In this document: piece after piece, positions 23,455-34,364 of the stretch
Layout of the letters: every line of letters begins with the position of its first letter
How positions within the stretch are numbered: position 1 is the stretch's first letter
Origin: Acarospora socialis
Taxonomy: Eukaryota > Ascomycota > Lecanoromycetes > Acarosporales > Acarosporaceae
Reading direction: 5' to 3'
Assembly: GCA_025617375.2 (NCBI GenBank)
Contig: JAMYGW020000002.1
Span: forward strand, 1,674,001-1,738,000
Length of the DNA stretch: 64,000 nt
Program-made: the position numbers and the translations under genes
The notes under the pieces: model-generated
Database searches by the model: none
Told to the model about the DNA's origin: nothing
What the model saw: only the letters and a program-made list of their open reading frames with translations

Positions 23455-25519
23455 TGGACTTGTGGAGACTGCTTTGGATGAGTTGTGTCGTATAGGGTTG
23501 GGCAGCTCATCGCGCAGAAGTGAGTGGACATCCGCGAGCTAGCTTGCCGTTATCGATAACGCTTAGTCATCCGTCCTCTGATAAACTCTCTCGCGTATGT
23601 ACTCTAGGTTTCGAGAGCTTGTCAGACCCCACAGCTTATGCGTTTGCCGTACTTCGTATGTGCGTCATAATCATCGTACAGGCTGATCAGAAAAATTGCC
23701 CACTCAGACATTGCATCCACTCAATGCGATTTGTGGTGTCAGCAGAGAAGTGAGAGATCGTATGCACGATCTCCGCCATGAGTCCATCACCGATCATCGG
23801 GGATTTCAACTATCCATCGGAGTATTCGGAGCTTTCAGAGTCTCCTAAGACGTCGTAGCGCAGAACCTCTGCTATGCGTGCTGTTGGACAGCCAGGCGCC
23901 GGTGGGATCATTGATCACATTAGGAGCCCTATGAGGCGCTTTCATCAATCATGTACGAAGCTACTCCGGACATCACGGTCCAACCCACATCAGGAAACCC
24001 AGGAGTACCAATTACATGGCACCACGACGCCATCAACCCCTCTCTCCAGAAGCGGTAGACGAAGTTATACACGGTGAACTTGCCCTTATGAGGACTACAG
24101 TCAAGAACACTCAATCAAATCCAACACCGAGATCTGCACAGCCGTTGCATTGCAGACGTTATGGAGTGATACCAGACTGTGTCCTACAAGAACGTGGTCT
24201 AACAACAGTTGACAAACTTGGCTTCATCATGCATGAACAGTATGAGTACACTGGCTACCTATTGCCCAGGCGGAGGCTCCGTAGTATAGAGCCCAGGCGA
24301 GTGTTTGACATCACCCAGCAATACGGAGTAATGATTAATGGTCACCACATTCTCACAAAGTCGAATCCTTTTGATACTTCAGACTCAGACTGGGTGAAAG
24401 TAGCCGTTCGCAGTAGGTAGTGTCTGATCGAAAGCTAGCCAAAACTTGAAAACAGACCGGCTGAGGGAGCTATGGGAGGGCCTGGCCAATCCCAGGCCTT
24501 AGCAGCTCAGGGTTCTGATGGGCGCGTAACGGCGCAATTCCATTCGTCCAAGCATATCAGCTTTTGCACATCTCTAGGGCCAGGTCCATGCGGCCCGCCC
24601 TGCATGATGTTTACGCCGCCGAATCATTGAGCGCCTGCTCGCAAAGAGGTATGCAGAAAAAGGCCTGATACCGAGTTGTCGGCCTCATGGCTTCCCACCC
24701 CTTGCTATCGGTTCAAGTCTACAGGCATCTTCACCGGGCTTGCCCAATACTCGCACAGGAAGCAGCCGCTACAGAACACGCAACTGGCTCGTCCACAGCT
24801 TATCGTCACGGCATGTTTTATCCGCCAGCATGAGCCAGGCCATCACATCCCACAGTGTTGGCTTACGCATGTACACAGACATGCTAGGGTCAGACTATTG
24901 GAACCGCTCAGTGATAACGCTCAATAGAGGGCGGCGGTTGGCTGAGTCTGGTGGCATTAGCCTGGCATTAGCACCCCCAGTGCTCCGAATGTTCTCCGCT
25001 TGAGCACATGAACATATACGTCGCAGTCGCCTTGCATCCCACTTTGCGCATCTTGAACAGCTTTGAATTGTCTCCGGCGGGCCTTCAAGCTCTCTTCCAC
25101 TCGCTTCAGTCGTTTCAAAGGATCTGGCATCCTACGGGCACTCCGTTGCAGGCATATATCAGCATAGCGGCGGAGTCATCAGATATCGCAACACGATTAG
25201 AGAGTTTCTGGGCAACTCTCGGTTCAGATCCTCGAGGTTTCTTTATCTTGACTGGTTCAGAAGACAGTCGTATGTCCGTCAATTCGTCTTTCATATTTGC
25301 AAGCAAGATCTGACAGCTTCCAAGTCTGTTGTAACCTTCGGATCGCATTCAACCGTCCCCGCTGTCGATCCAATTCAGAGATCTGAGGGCTTCTACAACG
25401 GGCATTTCAATTAGCGCTCCATTGCCGGTGCTGACAGCGTTTCGAAGGGGAATAGAGAGATAGTTCAGGGGTGAATAGGAAGAGAAGGGAATCGACATTT
25501 GAACATAGTTTTGCTCCAG
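23455..25519. other. Divergent intergenic region, 2.1 kb
   Basis: Lies between the divergent RRP43 and ferric reductase genes. It contains short open stretches only. The longest with an ATG (24016-24420, plus, 134 codons) has plausible codon use but no motif I recognise. No tRNA or repeat seen. It probably holds the promoters of both neighbours and perhaps a decayed or small gene. Confidence 0.5.
24016..24420 (+). CDS. Possible small hypothetical protein
   Basis: A 134-codon open frame starting at ATG. It has no signal peptide, membrane segment or known motif. The composition is mixed and globular-looking (for example LTTVDKLGFIMHEQYEYTGY), which is why it is listed. No splice context or neighbour supports it. 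It could be chance, or a remnant of a larger gene. Confidence 0.2.
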   Translation: MAPRRHQPLSPEAVDEVIHGELALMRTTVKNTQSNPTPRSAQPLHCRRYGVIPDCVLQERGLTTVDKLGFIMHEQYEYTGYLLPRRRLRSIEPRRVFDITQQYGVMINGHHILTKSNPFDTSDSDWVKVAVRSR

Positions 25520-27841
25520 ATGCCGGCTGTCTTCGGAACGCCGGTGGCATCCGGGCACCAGGCGGCGCAAGTGAACTCAATCACGCAGCTTACAGAGCGG
25601 AAGATCGTCCAATCGCTAGCGACACTGAGGAAGCGTGTGAATATTCCTATCTACAGCACAAGCCCACCAGAACTGACCGCGGCGGCTCGACAAGACCCAT
25701 GGCAGCAATCTGGAAAGTACGCATTAGGATGGGTGTATTTCTGCATCATCCTCCTGGTCGCTACCATCTTGGTCCGATTATATCATGTCTGGACCGATAA
25801 GATTCGGACGGCGTTACATAAGGAAGACGTGGCAAAGGCTTCCACAACAACGTCTCCGGACTCCTACTTTGAGATGGGAAACCTACCCACCAATAGTTCC
25901 GTTCGCCAGTTCTTCCCTCGGACGGGTGAGCTACCCCCAGGGCCCTCCAAGCAGCAGTCTTCAGTCTCGTCGTTCGCACCGCTGAACAACAGCATTGCTC
26001 TTATGCGATGGCTGTTTTACCGGCCGCTACCCGTCCTACGCATCAAGAAGCGGGAAATCGTGTTTCCATCGCCTGGCGTCATAGTCATTGTTGGAGCTGC
26101 GCTGGTATTCACCACCCTTTACTGTTTCCTACCATGGCCTTTGTACTACGCCAGCATGGCCTTCGGTTCGCCACCATTAGCTGTCCGAGCCGGTATGACG
26201 GCAGTTGCTATGATGCCTTGGATTATTGGATTGAGCATGAAAGCCAACATGATCAGCATGATTACTGGCATTGGACACGAAAGACTCAACGTGTTGCACC
26301 GGTGGGGTGGTTATCTCTGCCTGTTCCTCAGCCTGGTCCATACAGTACCTTTTTATGTCCAACCACTATGGGATCAAGGAGGCTTCACAGTGTTCGAATC
26401 GTACTTTAGCGGTCAGTACTACATCTATAGCACCGGCATAGCGGCTTTGGTTCCATTGATCTTCCTGTGCGTGGCATCCTTGCCAATCCTTCGAGCACGG
26501 ATGTACGAACTCTTCGTGGCCTTACATGTACCTGTCTCAATCGTCTTCCTAGGCATGCTTTTCTGGCATTGCCATAACTATCTCACGTCGTGGAACTATC
26601 TCTTCGCTACGCTTGCGATCTGGGTCGTGTCATATGGCATCCGGTTGTTCTATCTGAACTGGACCATCCCATGGCGGATGTCATGGTTGATTGGGGAGGA
26701 AGCAGCTGTAACACTGCTGCCAGAAAATGCTGTCAAGGTTACGATACCTACTCAGAAAAAATGGCGACCAGGTCAATATGTCTACTTGAGGATGCCTGGC
26801 ATTTCTATCTTCGAGAATCATCCCTTCACCATCGCTTCGCTCTGCAGTGAGGACTTTCCGTCAGAGTATGGTGAACAGTACCGTGACATGACACTGGTTT
26901 TCCGACCCTTTGGCGGCTTCACTCGAAAGGTGCTCAATGCCGCTGTGGAGAAAGGTCCACTGAAAACCTACCAGGCCTTTATCGATGGACCTTACGGAGG
27001 TATGCAACGAGAGATGGCCTCCTTTGACAATGTCGTTTTGTTCGCTGGAGGAAGTGGTATCACCGCTATCGTCAGTCAGCTTCTTGATCTGATCAAGCGA
27101 ATGCGAGACGGGAAAGCGGTGACGAAAAGCGTGCGAGTCGTGTGGGCGCTCAAGCGACCGGAAACAATGCATTGGTTCCAGGAGGAGCTTCGAATATGCC
27201 GCGAGTACGCCCCACCTGACACTGTACATTGCCAGTTCTTCATCACTGCCGCGAAACGGCAAACAGCAGAGATGAGCACACGTCCGTCACGCCCCGTAAG
27301 CGGCATTCTCCACGACAAGATCAACGACGCTTTCCAAGGCATCGCCAGCAAGCGCAACTCAGCCATAATCCACGAGGCCGCATCCGGGGACCCAGACCAA
27401 ATCAGAGAACTTCGTCGTGAAAATGAGGACGGCATCACTGCGTTACCCAAAGCCCACCTTGCAGCCCCGAAACCTGGGCACGCCCGAAACAAGAACCCTG
27501 CTCGCCTCAGCATCTCGATCGACCACACGCCTTCCAAGTCTTTAGATTTTGGCTTCCCCTCCACGCCGACAATGCTTCAAAAGAACCTGATGCGCTTCGC
27601 TTTCCTGCCTGCCGGACTCGCGAAGAAAGACGGCTGGCGGACGGAATATGGCCGTCCGGACGTTCCGTACATGCTGAAAGAGTTCTCTCGTGAGTTCGGC
27701 CGGCGAACGTGCGTCTTCGTCTGCGGACCGCCGAGCATGCGGATCGACGTTGCGAACTCGGTCGCCACTCTACAGAAGGACGTCTGGAGCGATAGCGGCA
27801 AGGATGAGATTTTCTTGCATACCGAGAACTATGCCATATAG
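25520..27841 (+). CDS. Ferric-chelate reductase (FRE-type plasma-membrane metalloreductase)
   Basis: A single-exon gene of 773 residues counted from the ATG at 25,520; an upstream in-frame TTG at 25,499 is not a convincing start. The N-terminal third has a luminal stretch and a membrane segment (about 75-95). Next comes a ferric reductase transmembrane domain with two His-X13-His pairs, one near residue 260 (HRWGGYLCLFLSLVH) and one near 335 (HVPVSIVFLGMLFWH), which bind two haems. The FAD motif HPFTIAS lies near 433, the NADPH-binding GPYGG near 490 with GGSGI after it, and CGPPSM near 734. It moves electrons from cytosolic NADPH to extracellular Fe3+ or Cu2+, releasing the reduced metal for uptake. 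A long polar insertion (about 570-700) separates the nucleotide-binding halves. No iron-uptake partner gene adjoins it. Confidence 0.9.
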   Translation: MPAVFGTPVASGHQAAQVNSITQLTERKIVQSLATLRKRVNIPIYSTSPPELTAAARQDPWQQSGKYALGWVYFCIILLVATILVRLYHVWTDKIRTALHKEDVAKASTTTSPDSYFEMGNLPTNSSVRQFFPRTGELPPGPSKQQSSVSSFAPLNNSIALMRWLFYRPLPVLRIKKREIVFPSPGVIVIVGAALVFTTLYCFLPWPLYYASMAFGSPPLAVRAGMTAVAMMPWIIGLSMKANMISMITGIGHERLNVLHRWGGYLCLFLSLVHTVPFYVQPLWDQGGFTVFESYFSGQYYIYSTGIAALVPLIFLCVASLPILRARMYELFVALHVPVSIVFLGMLFWHCHNYLTSWNYLFATLAIWVVSYGIRLFYLNWTIPWRMSWLIGEEAAVTLLPENAVKVTIPTQKKWRPGQYVYLRMPGISIFENHPFTIASLCSEDFPSEYGEQYRDMTLVFRPFGGFTRKVLNAAVEKGPLKTYQAFIDGPYGGMQREMASFDNVVLFAGGSGITAIVSQLLDLIKRMRDGKAVTKSVRVVWALKRPETMHWFQEELRICREYAPPDTVHCQFFITAAKRQTAEMSTRPSRPVSGILHDKINDAFQGIASKRNSAIIHEAASGDPDQIRELRRENEDGITALPKAHLAAPKPGHARNKNPARLSISIDHTPSKSLDFGFPSTPTMLQKNLMRFAFLPAGLAKKDGWRTEYGRPDVPYMLKEFSREFGRRTCVFVCGPPSMRIDVANSVATLQKDVWSDSGKDEIFLHTENYAI

Positions 27842-28737
27842 ACCGGTTTCTTTGCTCTTACAAGAATCTCTCATTTGTACATTTTATCTTGGCTCAGGCC
27901 AGCGTGTATTCATAGCGTGAGTGATGTGCATATAAGGGTTGGGGTGGAATCTGGGCGTTCTGGTCTCATCGGTCTGGATACCCTCTTGGCTCGGCCGAGT
28001 CATTACTATATAATCAATGTAAATACCACACTGGGAGCTTTATGTGTGCCTATAACATGCTTCAAGGATCGTGCAAGAACACATAAACCATATAAATGTT
28101 ATTAAATTTATTGACTGCTGACAAGTGGGCAGTATCTCAGGATTTCAGAAAGAGGTGAGGTTTCAGGATATGAAGACATTGTCTTGCCAAATACATATCA
28201 ACTGATAGGGAGTGAATGCTCAACAAAGCTCAGATGGCCTAGATGGTTATTCCTTTGCAAGCGCTTCATTCAATCAAGGGGCTCTATGTCCTAAGAACTT
28301 TGCTGATAGCCGCAACAGATAACCACTTACTTGACCTATGACCTAACAGCCATAACAACACCACCGTCTGAGACCAACCTCAGCGGGACTTAAATTATCC
28401 TTGTGCACAAGGTAACACTACTACTAAAACTGGGGAGAGGCATATTCAACCTCCTCCAAACTTAAACCCGTGCGGCAAAACGCATAACTAAAAGCTCCCA
28501 ATCTTCCGGAGAATGTGGCAGGATTTCCTCCCATTCGATCGAAGGACCTGGGTCCCAATTCACTAAGTGTAAGTCCACACCTAAGTCCAAAGTTCGAGCC
28601 TCTTGATTGAATTATTTTTTCCCTTTCTCTCCCGTAAAGATTGTGGTCCTTCGGGAGCTCAGCACTAGGTGACTTGTATTGAAAGTGATTCCCTGACCCT
28701 AGTTTGTACGAGTGGCCATCACCTATATCCCTCTCAG
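27842..28737. other. Convergent intergenic region, 0.9 kb
   Basis: Between the converging ferric reductase and MIC19 stops. It holds AT-richer untranslated sequence. No open frame with recognisable content and no RNA gene seen. Confidence 0.55.
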
Positions 28738-29458
28738 CTAGCTAACAACCCTATCCACAAACCTCCTCTCCAACCTCGCCACCTCCCTCTTAAACGCCTC
28801 CACCTCCCGCCAACAGTCCAACGGCCGCCGATCGTTCGTCCGCAAACACTTCACCACCTCCCCCTTCGCCCTCTCCAACCCCTCATCCAACGGCTCCACC
28901 TTCCTCCGCCCCTCCAACTTCTTCCTCAACGCGTCGATCTCCCGCTGGATGCTCTCCCTGCCCAGATCGCGCAGCTTGTCGCCGTGCGCCTTGGCGGCGT
29001 GGTCTTTGCCGCCCGCGTCGTGCGATTGGTCCGGCGTCGTGGTGGAGGGGATGTTGGTGGAGTGCGTCGTGCTGTCGGAGGAAGAGGAGATGGTGTCTTC
29101 GAGGTCCCGGAGGGTCTGCGACTCGCGCGCGCTGAGTCGTTCGAGCTCTTCGGCTACGCGCGATTGGATGTGGAGTTCGAGGGTCTTTTCGCGGCTGAAG
29201 TCTGTCTGGAGGAGGTGAGTCGCCGTGAGTGGATGGTTCAGATGTGATTGACGGATTGGAAGGGAGAGGGTTTACCTCCGAGCTTGCTTGTAAGGAGTCG
29301 ACGAGCTCTTGGGAGAATCGCACGGGGGTCTCGCTGGGATGAAGGGTTAGTCAGGCTAAGGAAGACCAATTGGTTGGACTTTGAAGTCGGGAAGCTGCGA
29401 ACCTGGCAAATACATGCTCCGACTTCTCGGGCGACGATTTCGAGACTCCTGAACCCAT
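28738..29458 (-). CDS. MIC19: MICOS complex subunit MIC19
   Basis: A three-exon gene on the minus strand: 29403-29458, 29276-29333 and 28738-29205, joined by GT-AG introns of 69 and 70 bp, giving 193 residues. It starts MGSGVSKSS, an N-myristoylation-type start typical of MIC19/CHCHD3. A SETPVRFSQELVDSLQASSE block follows, which in my reading is the fungal MIC19 signature, then a long helical coiled-coil region. The C-terminus has a CHCH-like motif with one Cys-X10-Cys pair (CLRTNDRRPLDC), as in the yeast protein. MIC19 sits at the mitochondrial inner membrane facing the intermembrane space and helps hold crista junctions with MIC60. The exon joins restore the conserved block exactly, which supports the splice model. 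Confidence 0.9.
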
Positions 29459-29923
29459 GGTGCGAGCTTGACTTGGTAGTTGCCGGAGCTCTATCCGGGC
29501 TGGAGATGAAAGTTGTAGACGTTCGTTTGCTCAACGGGATTTGCCGGATTACGGTAAACACGATGGGAGACTTCTAAGCTCCAACTTGATGGTATCGAGA
29601 CTAGCCAAAGTAATAATTTAGCTGAGTAACTCGAATACAGTGACTGCGGGACGCAGGCACGGGGAGAAGTTCTTGCTTCTATGACGATAGAAGAAAACTG
29701 CGGCGTTCCTCAAGGATTTGTCGCGGGCGCGGCGACGCTACTGGAAGCTGTATAACAGACGAGCTGTATAATCAATCTTTGTTCGATCAAACTACATCCC
29801 AGAATGCGCGAAGTGCCTTCATACTCTAAGATTCTTCTTCTGGTAAAAGAGCTCATTACCACACAGCGAAATATCTTCAAGTACTGGTACCTGAACCCTG
29901 AATGAAGAATTCGCAGAGTAGCC
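29459..29923. other. Upstream region of MIC19
   Basis: 465 bp holding the MIC19 promoter and the 3' end of the next minus-strand gene. Nothing else seen. Confidence 0.5.
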
Positions 29924-30815
29924 CTACGGCGCATCTATCCAGACGGCCGAATCGCAGTTGGTGTTAGGATCCATCCTAAAGCTTCCGTCACTGGAGTTGC
30001 TAACAGCATACCCAAAACAATTGCCTGGATAATCATTATGAAAGTTATTCCGCCAACATACGGCCCCGCAAGTTTGCGCCAACCCACTTGTAGACGTATG
30101 ATCGTTGACGTTCCACTGGGCACAGAGCCCAATACAGTCGTCCAAGCTAGCTGTAAACTTGTTCACAAAATTCTCCGACGTACTTTTCGTCGCAGCAAAG
30201 AGGCTATTACATGCCTTGCGGTACTGCTGCTTGGCGGAGCCTAGGTGCACGGTGTAGATTGTGTTGTTTGAGGAAGGGCAGTCGCGGAGGAGCGTTGCAG
30301 AGGGGCCGACGATGGTGGATGTGGATGTTGGAGTTTGTATAGTGGATGTGGGCGGTGTGGTACCGGTCGACGAGATTGCATGAATAGTAGCCAGGCTTGA
30401 AGATGCACTTGCTTGAGCGATTGGGGATGCTGTGGTAATTTGTTTGCTTCTATCAGCGAGGCTTCCACCAATGCCGCCTCCAATGGCGGCAGCGACGACT
30501 ATAAGGGTTAACAGCCCCGCCGTGAGCCATGATGTTCGTCGCGGAGGCCACATGTGCGCTTTTCCGGGGAACCATGGTGTAACTCTGGTGTGGACGTCTC
30601 GAGTTTGGGTCTTGGCTCGTAGTAATGTCCAAGGTATGATGCACCAGCCTGTGTGTGTGCCTGGTAAGAGTGGTCTAGTGGGCTTGGGCCGTTATATTCA
30701 AGGCCAGAATGTGGTTGTGCGACTTCAAGGCCTTCTGCTTCAGACTACGAATGTGTCAGTGTTAGGTGTACATTCGTCACCAATCTGAGAGAGTTAACAC
30801 TACCCTGGAGATCAT
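29924..30815 (-). CDS. PAN-like Cys-rich membrane-anchored protein, with a reading-frame inconsistency
   Basis: The main open frame (29924-30553, 209 codons) begins MWPPRRTSW and has one strong membrane segment (LTAGLLTLIVVAAAIGGGIG). A Ser/Thr-rich stalk follows, then a C-terminal domain with about eight cysteines (including DDCIGLCAQW and GNCFGYAVS) like the PAN/Apple-type domains of fungal type II membrane proteins. Upstream in a different frame lies a Tyr/Pro-rich stretch running to KRTCGLR, which looks like the cytoplasmic tail of this family. That frame can start at the ATG at 30,815, with a 12-bp first exon and a 59-bp GT-AG intron (30745-30803). The two frames meet near 30,535 but do not agree, and no intron fits there. 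Either this is a frameshift (real or an assembly error), or the shorter ATG is the true start. The ligand is unknown. Confidence 0.6.
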
Positions 30816-32087
30816 GTTCGGTAGAAGAAACGCTTGTGGAGAAGTTTAGAGACCCGGTGCAAGTTCAGACACTCTTTTGTTCGTCAAGCTGGCAGATAGA
30901 GTATGTCCATCGAGGGTTTGAAGGAAGGTGCTGCGAGACAACTGAAAGAAAACCCCCAAAGGTGAGATGGAGATAGTAAGAAATCTCAGGACGGCAGAGC
31001 ATGGAAGTCCTTATATCTGCGAACCAGAGCATACGGAGTGGACTGTTCCCAAAAGAAAGTGTCGAGCGTAAGGTGGAAAGAGAAGGGAACAGCTGAGGTT
31101 TAGGTAGGACAATCAGAATACGAAACAAGAGCTGAGTTAGCATCGTTCTCCAGCCACAGCCAAAGTTAGCATTCGCGACGACAATCTCAAGCCCATGCAG
31201 TATGTACACATATGCTCGTTGGTTGCTGAGAACGCATCTTAAAAACTCCCACTGCTCAGTGAGCATAACCTTCCCAACTGGTCCCTAAATACTCCCACGT
31301 CCGTACCTGTCCAACGATTCAGCACGTTTGTACGTGCAGCTGCTTGTAGTACGCCCCATCACTTGAGATTAAACAGCCCCCTCCTGAGTGTTTGAAAATT
31401 AGGAGATGATGAGTGGAAGGAGAGATGACTCAAAATAGGCCCGTTGGATCAATCTTTTAGTCACTCCAACTTACTTGCTAAAGCGGCAGCTTCTGGACGA
31501 GCTCCGATCTGTTGCCAACAACTCCACCCCGCATTTTCCCCGAAAATATTATCTCGGAGCTTTCAAGCAATTGGAACTCCTTTCTTCGCAAATACCGCCC
31601 TAACATCAAGTGTATAACTATTGCTTTCGATTGGTTCCAGATGGTATTTTTTACTCAGTTTCGACCTAACTTGTTTGCATTGCATCAGCCTGGTTAGAGC
31701 CTCGAATCCTGCCCCTCCTGCCCCGCCAATCTTGGCTGTCCATCCGTCACTTCGTAAGCAACATTGGCGCCCTCCACCGTCCATCGGTTTCGGTACTTCC
31801 AATCTGCCTCGTCCACTATATCTTTGTATACTAGAAGTACCTATCTCTTATCCACGAGGCTGGTTTTCCAACCGTATTGCTCTGTTGTCAAGCTCGTCTC
31901 TCTCGCGGTTCTGCTCGTGGTGCTCGCGGTTCAATTGCTGGTTCACCCCTTACACGACCCACTTGTAACACCACAAGAGGTCAGCTCCATTTACTCAGAA
32001 CAGTCCGCATCCCCAAGAATCGACAGCATCGCCTGCGCAAACCCTCAAGCGTTCCCTGATCAATCACCAATTTGCAGATTGCATAAG
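30816..32087. other. Divergent promoter region, 1.3 kb
   Basis: Between the minus-strand PAN-like gene and the plus-strand glucokinase. It contains only short open frames without motifs. The 300 bp before 32,088 are pyrimidine-rich with CAAT-like stretches, as is common in fungal promoters. No RNA gene seen. Confidence 0.5.
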
Positions 32088-33904
32088 ATGTCGTCGGTAC
32101 TGCAGGCTGCCAAGAGCGTGGCGGCGGAGTTTGAATATGGCACCGATGCCTTGAACAAAGGTGTGAGGGAGTTTATCAGAGAAATGGGTTAGTGCGATCA
32201 GAGGCACATTGGAACGGGAGTGCTGGATGTGCTGAGAATGTACAGATGAGGGGCTTCAGAAGCAGGGATCAACATTGAGGCAGATTCCTACATACGTGAC
32301 CGCTGTACCAAATGGCACCGAAAAGGTAGATCCACTTCCCTAATCTTTATGGACAGGGCTAAGACTCAACCCTCAAGGGCCTGTACCTGGCAGTTGATCT
32401 GGGGGGCACCAACTTCCGGGTCTGCTCCATTCAGCTGCATGGAAACACCACGTTCTCTCTTACCCAGTCCAAAGTCGCGATTCCACGAGACCTCATGGTT
32501 GCGAAGACGTCGAAAGAGCTCTTCTCCTTCCTCGCAAAACAGATTGAGACATTCCTTAAGACTCACCATAGCGATCACTTCGAAGCCCACGTCAGACGTC
32601 GAAAGACAATGAGTACGGCGGAAGGCTACAGGGACGAAAACGTATTCAGACTAGGGTTCACCTTCAGTTTCCCGGTAGACCAGATCGGCATCAACAGAGG
32701 AACGCTCATCCGTTGGACAAAGGGCTTCGACATCGAAGATACTGTCGGTAAGGACGTCTGTGCCCTGTTACAAGACGAGATAGATGCTTTGAAGCTCCCG
32801 GTCAAAGTTGCGGCTCTCGTCAATGACACGGTCGGCACTCTCATGGCTCGATCGTACACTTCCCCTGGAAAAACCGGCACGCTCCTCGGTGCAATCTTCG
32901 GCACAGGGACCAATGGTGCTTACGTGGAAAAGCTCGACAGGATCACTAAGATGGCATCAATTCAAGGTAGTACAGACTACGATAAGTCAACGGGCGAAAT
33001 GGTCGTCAATACCGAGTGGGGCTCGTTCGATAATGATCTCAGTGTCCTGCCAAATACGCCTTACGACGATGCTCTCGACAAGGGGAGCGTAAATCCCGGC
33101 GTACAGATGTTCGAGAAGAGAGTGTCCGGGATGTTTCTTGGCGAAATCTTACGACGAGCCCTGCTGTCACTGGCGCAAGATTCCAAGTCACAGCTGTTCA
33201 GAGACGAAGATTCCAGCAGTAACGACATGCACTCGACCACCAGCGTATCGGAGGACTCGGCCCTGTACAAGCAGTGGGGCATCGACACCAGTTTCCTGAG
33301 CTTCGTGCAAGAGGATCAAAGCGCCGGTCTGAAGGTCGCCAGGCAGGCGCTTGACAGAGATCTAAGCGTTCACGCCGCCAGCATCGAAGACGCCGAAGCA
33401 GTCAAGACGATCGTAGCGGCGATCGGCAAGCGAGCTGCCCGACTGAGTGCCGTGGCCATCGGCGCCATTGTCATCTCCACCGGCAAGCTGCACAACAGCT
33501 CCTCAAGCTCGGACACCAAGAAAGAAGCCAAGGACGGCAAGGGCTCAAGCGGCGATCATGAGCCTTCAATCACAGCCCAAGCCGCGTCCGCAGGCCACGC
33601 TGCCCGAGAAGGGGACAGTGGCACCACCAACCAAGCCGCCACCAGCGGCGTCAGCGACGACGACGTGGTCGACATTGGCGTCGACGGCAGCGTGGTCGAG
33701 TACTACCCAGGCTTCGAAGACCACATCCGAGAGGCCTTACGCGAGATCCCGGAGATCGGACCGCAAGGCGAGAAGAGGATACGGATCGGCATCGCGAAGG
33801 ATGGGAGCGGGGTCGGTGCCGCGTTGATTGCGCTCGTAGCGGGGAAGGTGACGCCGCCTGCTGGGTCGGCGCCAACTGGATCGGCGCATTCTTCAGAGTC
33901 GTAG
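32088..33904 (+). CDS. glkA: Glucokinase (hexokinase family)
   Basis: Three exons, 32088-32187, 32246-32325 and 32378-33904, with GT-AG introns of 58 and 52 bp, give 568 residues. The spliced product shows MDEGLQKQG, IPTYVTAVPNG and the phosphate-binding LGGTNFR (residues ~68-74). Sugar-site NDTVGTLMA (~208), GTGTNGAY (~233) and NTEWGSFD (~271), and adenosine-site GVGAALIALVAG (~535), follow. It phosphorylates glucose to glucose-6-phosphate in the cytosol. I favour glucokinase over hexokinase from the IPTYVTAVPNGTEKG wording, which is the fungal GlkA type. Between about 430 and 487 there is a polar insert rich in Ser, Ala, Gly and Lys in the small domain, so the protein is 60-70 residues longer than usual. 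The start ATG is the first in a frame consistent with the spliced N-terminal helix. Confidence 0.93.
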
Positions 33905-34364
33905 GTTGGTGCGGGCTTGTCGGACTGTGGCTAGAGAAGGAAGGGAAGGGAGGGAAACGGAGGAGAGGGAAGAGGGTTGAGGTACTGTAGGCCGTGCCTA
34001 GGAGGCCGCATGGGGCGCTCGGCATTCGAGTCTGCGTCTTTGCGCTTTGTACATTGAGAGTCTTGTTTGTTCATTCTGTAGCACTGCACTTCTTTCAGCT
34101 GTCTAAGTAGGGAGCAGGCTTGTGTACGAACAGCGCATATTGACCCATGTCTCTCCGTCCCGTAAGGTCGGACATCTTACGGTGCTTGCAGATAGGTCTC
34201 AACCATGAACTTGGAGCATACTAGCATATCTCAGCCGGGTGCTGGCACAGCCGAGAGGGCAGATGCCTGGGACGACACGTCACGAACGGAGCGATCTCGC
34301 CCTCCATAAAGCGACGAATTCCTGGTCCGACGGGGTTGATGTAGCCATCAGCTACCCAGTGCGA
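33905..34364. other. Convergent 3' intergenic region
   Basis: 460 bp between the converging glucokinase and TRM44 stops. Nothing but untranslated sequence seen. Confidence 0.55.

Noticed and set aside
28585-28605. AGTTCGAGCC stretch resembling a tRNA B-box
   Set aside because: No A-box or cloverleaf stems at the right distance. I found no tRNA gene in the window.
28669-29247. 192-codon plus-strand frame opposite MIC19
   Set aside because: It is the mirror of the MIC19 coding strand, Pro/Leu/Val-rich, with no motif. MIC19 has a full spliced model.
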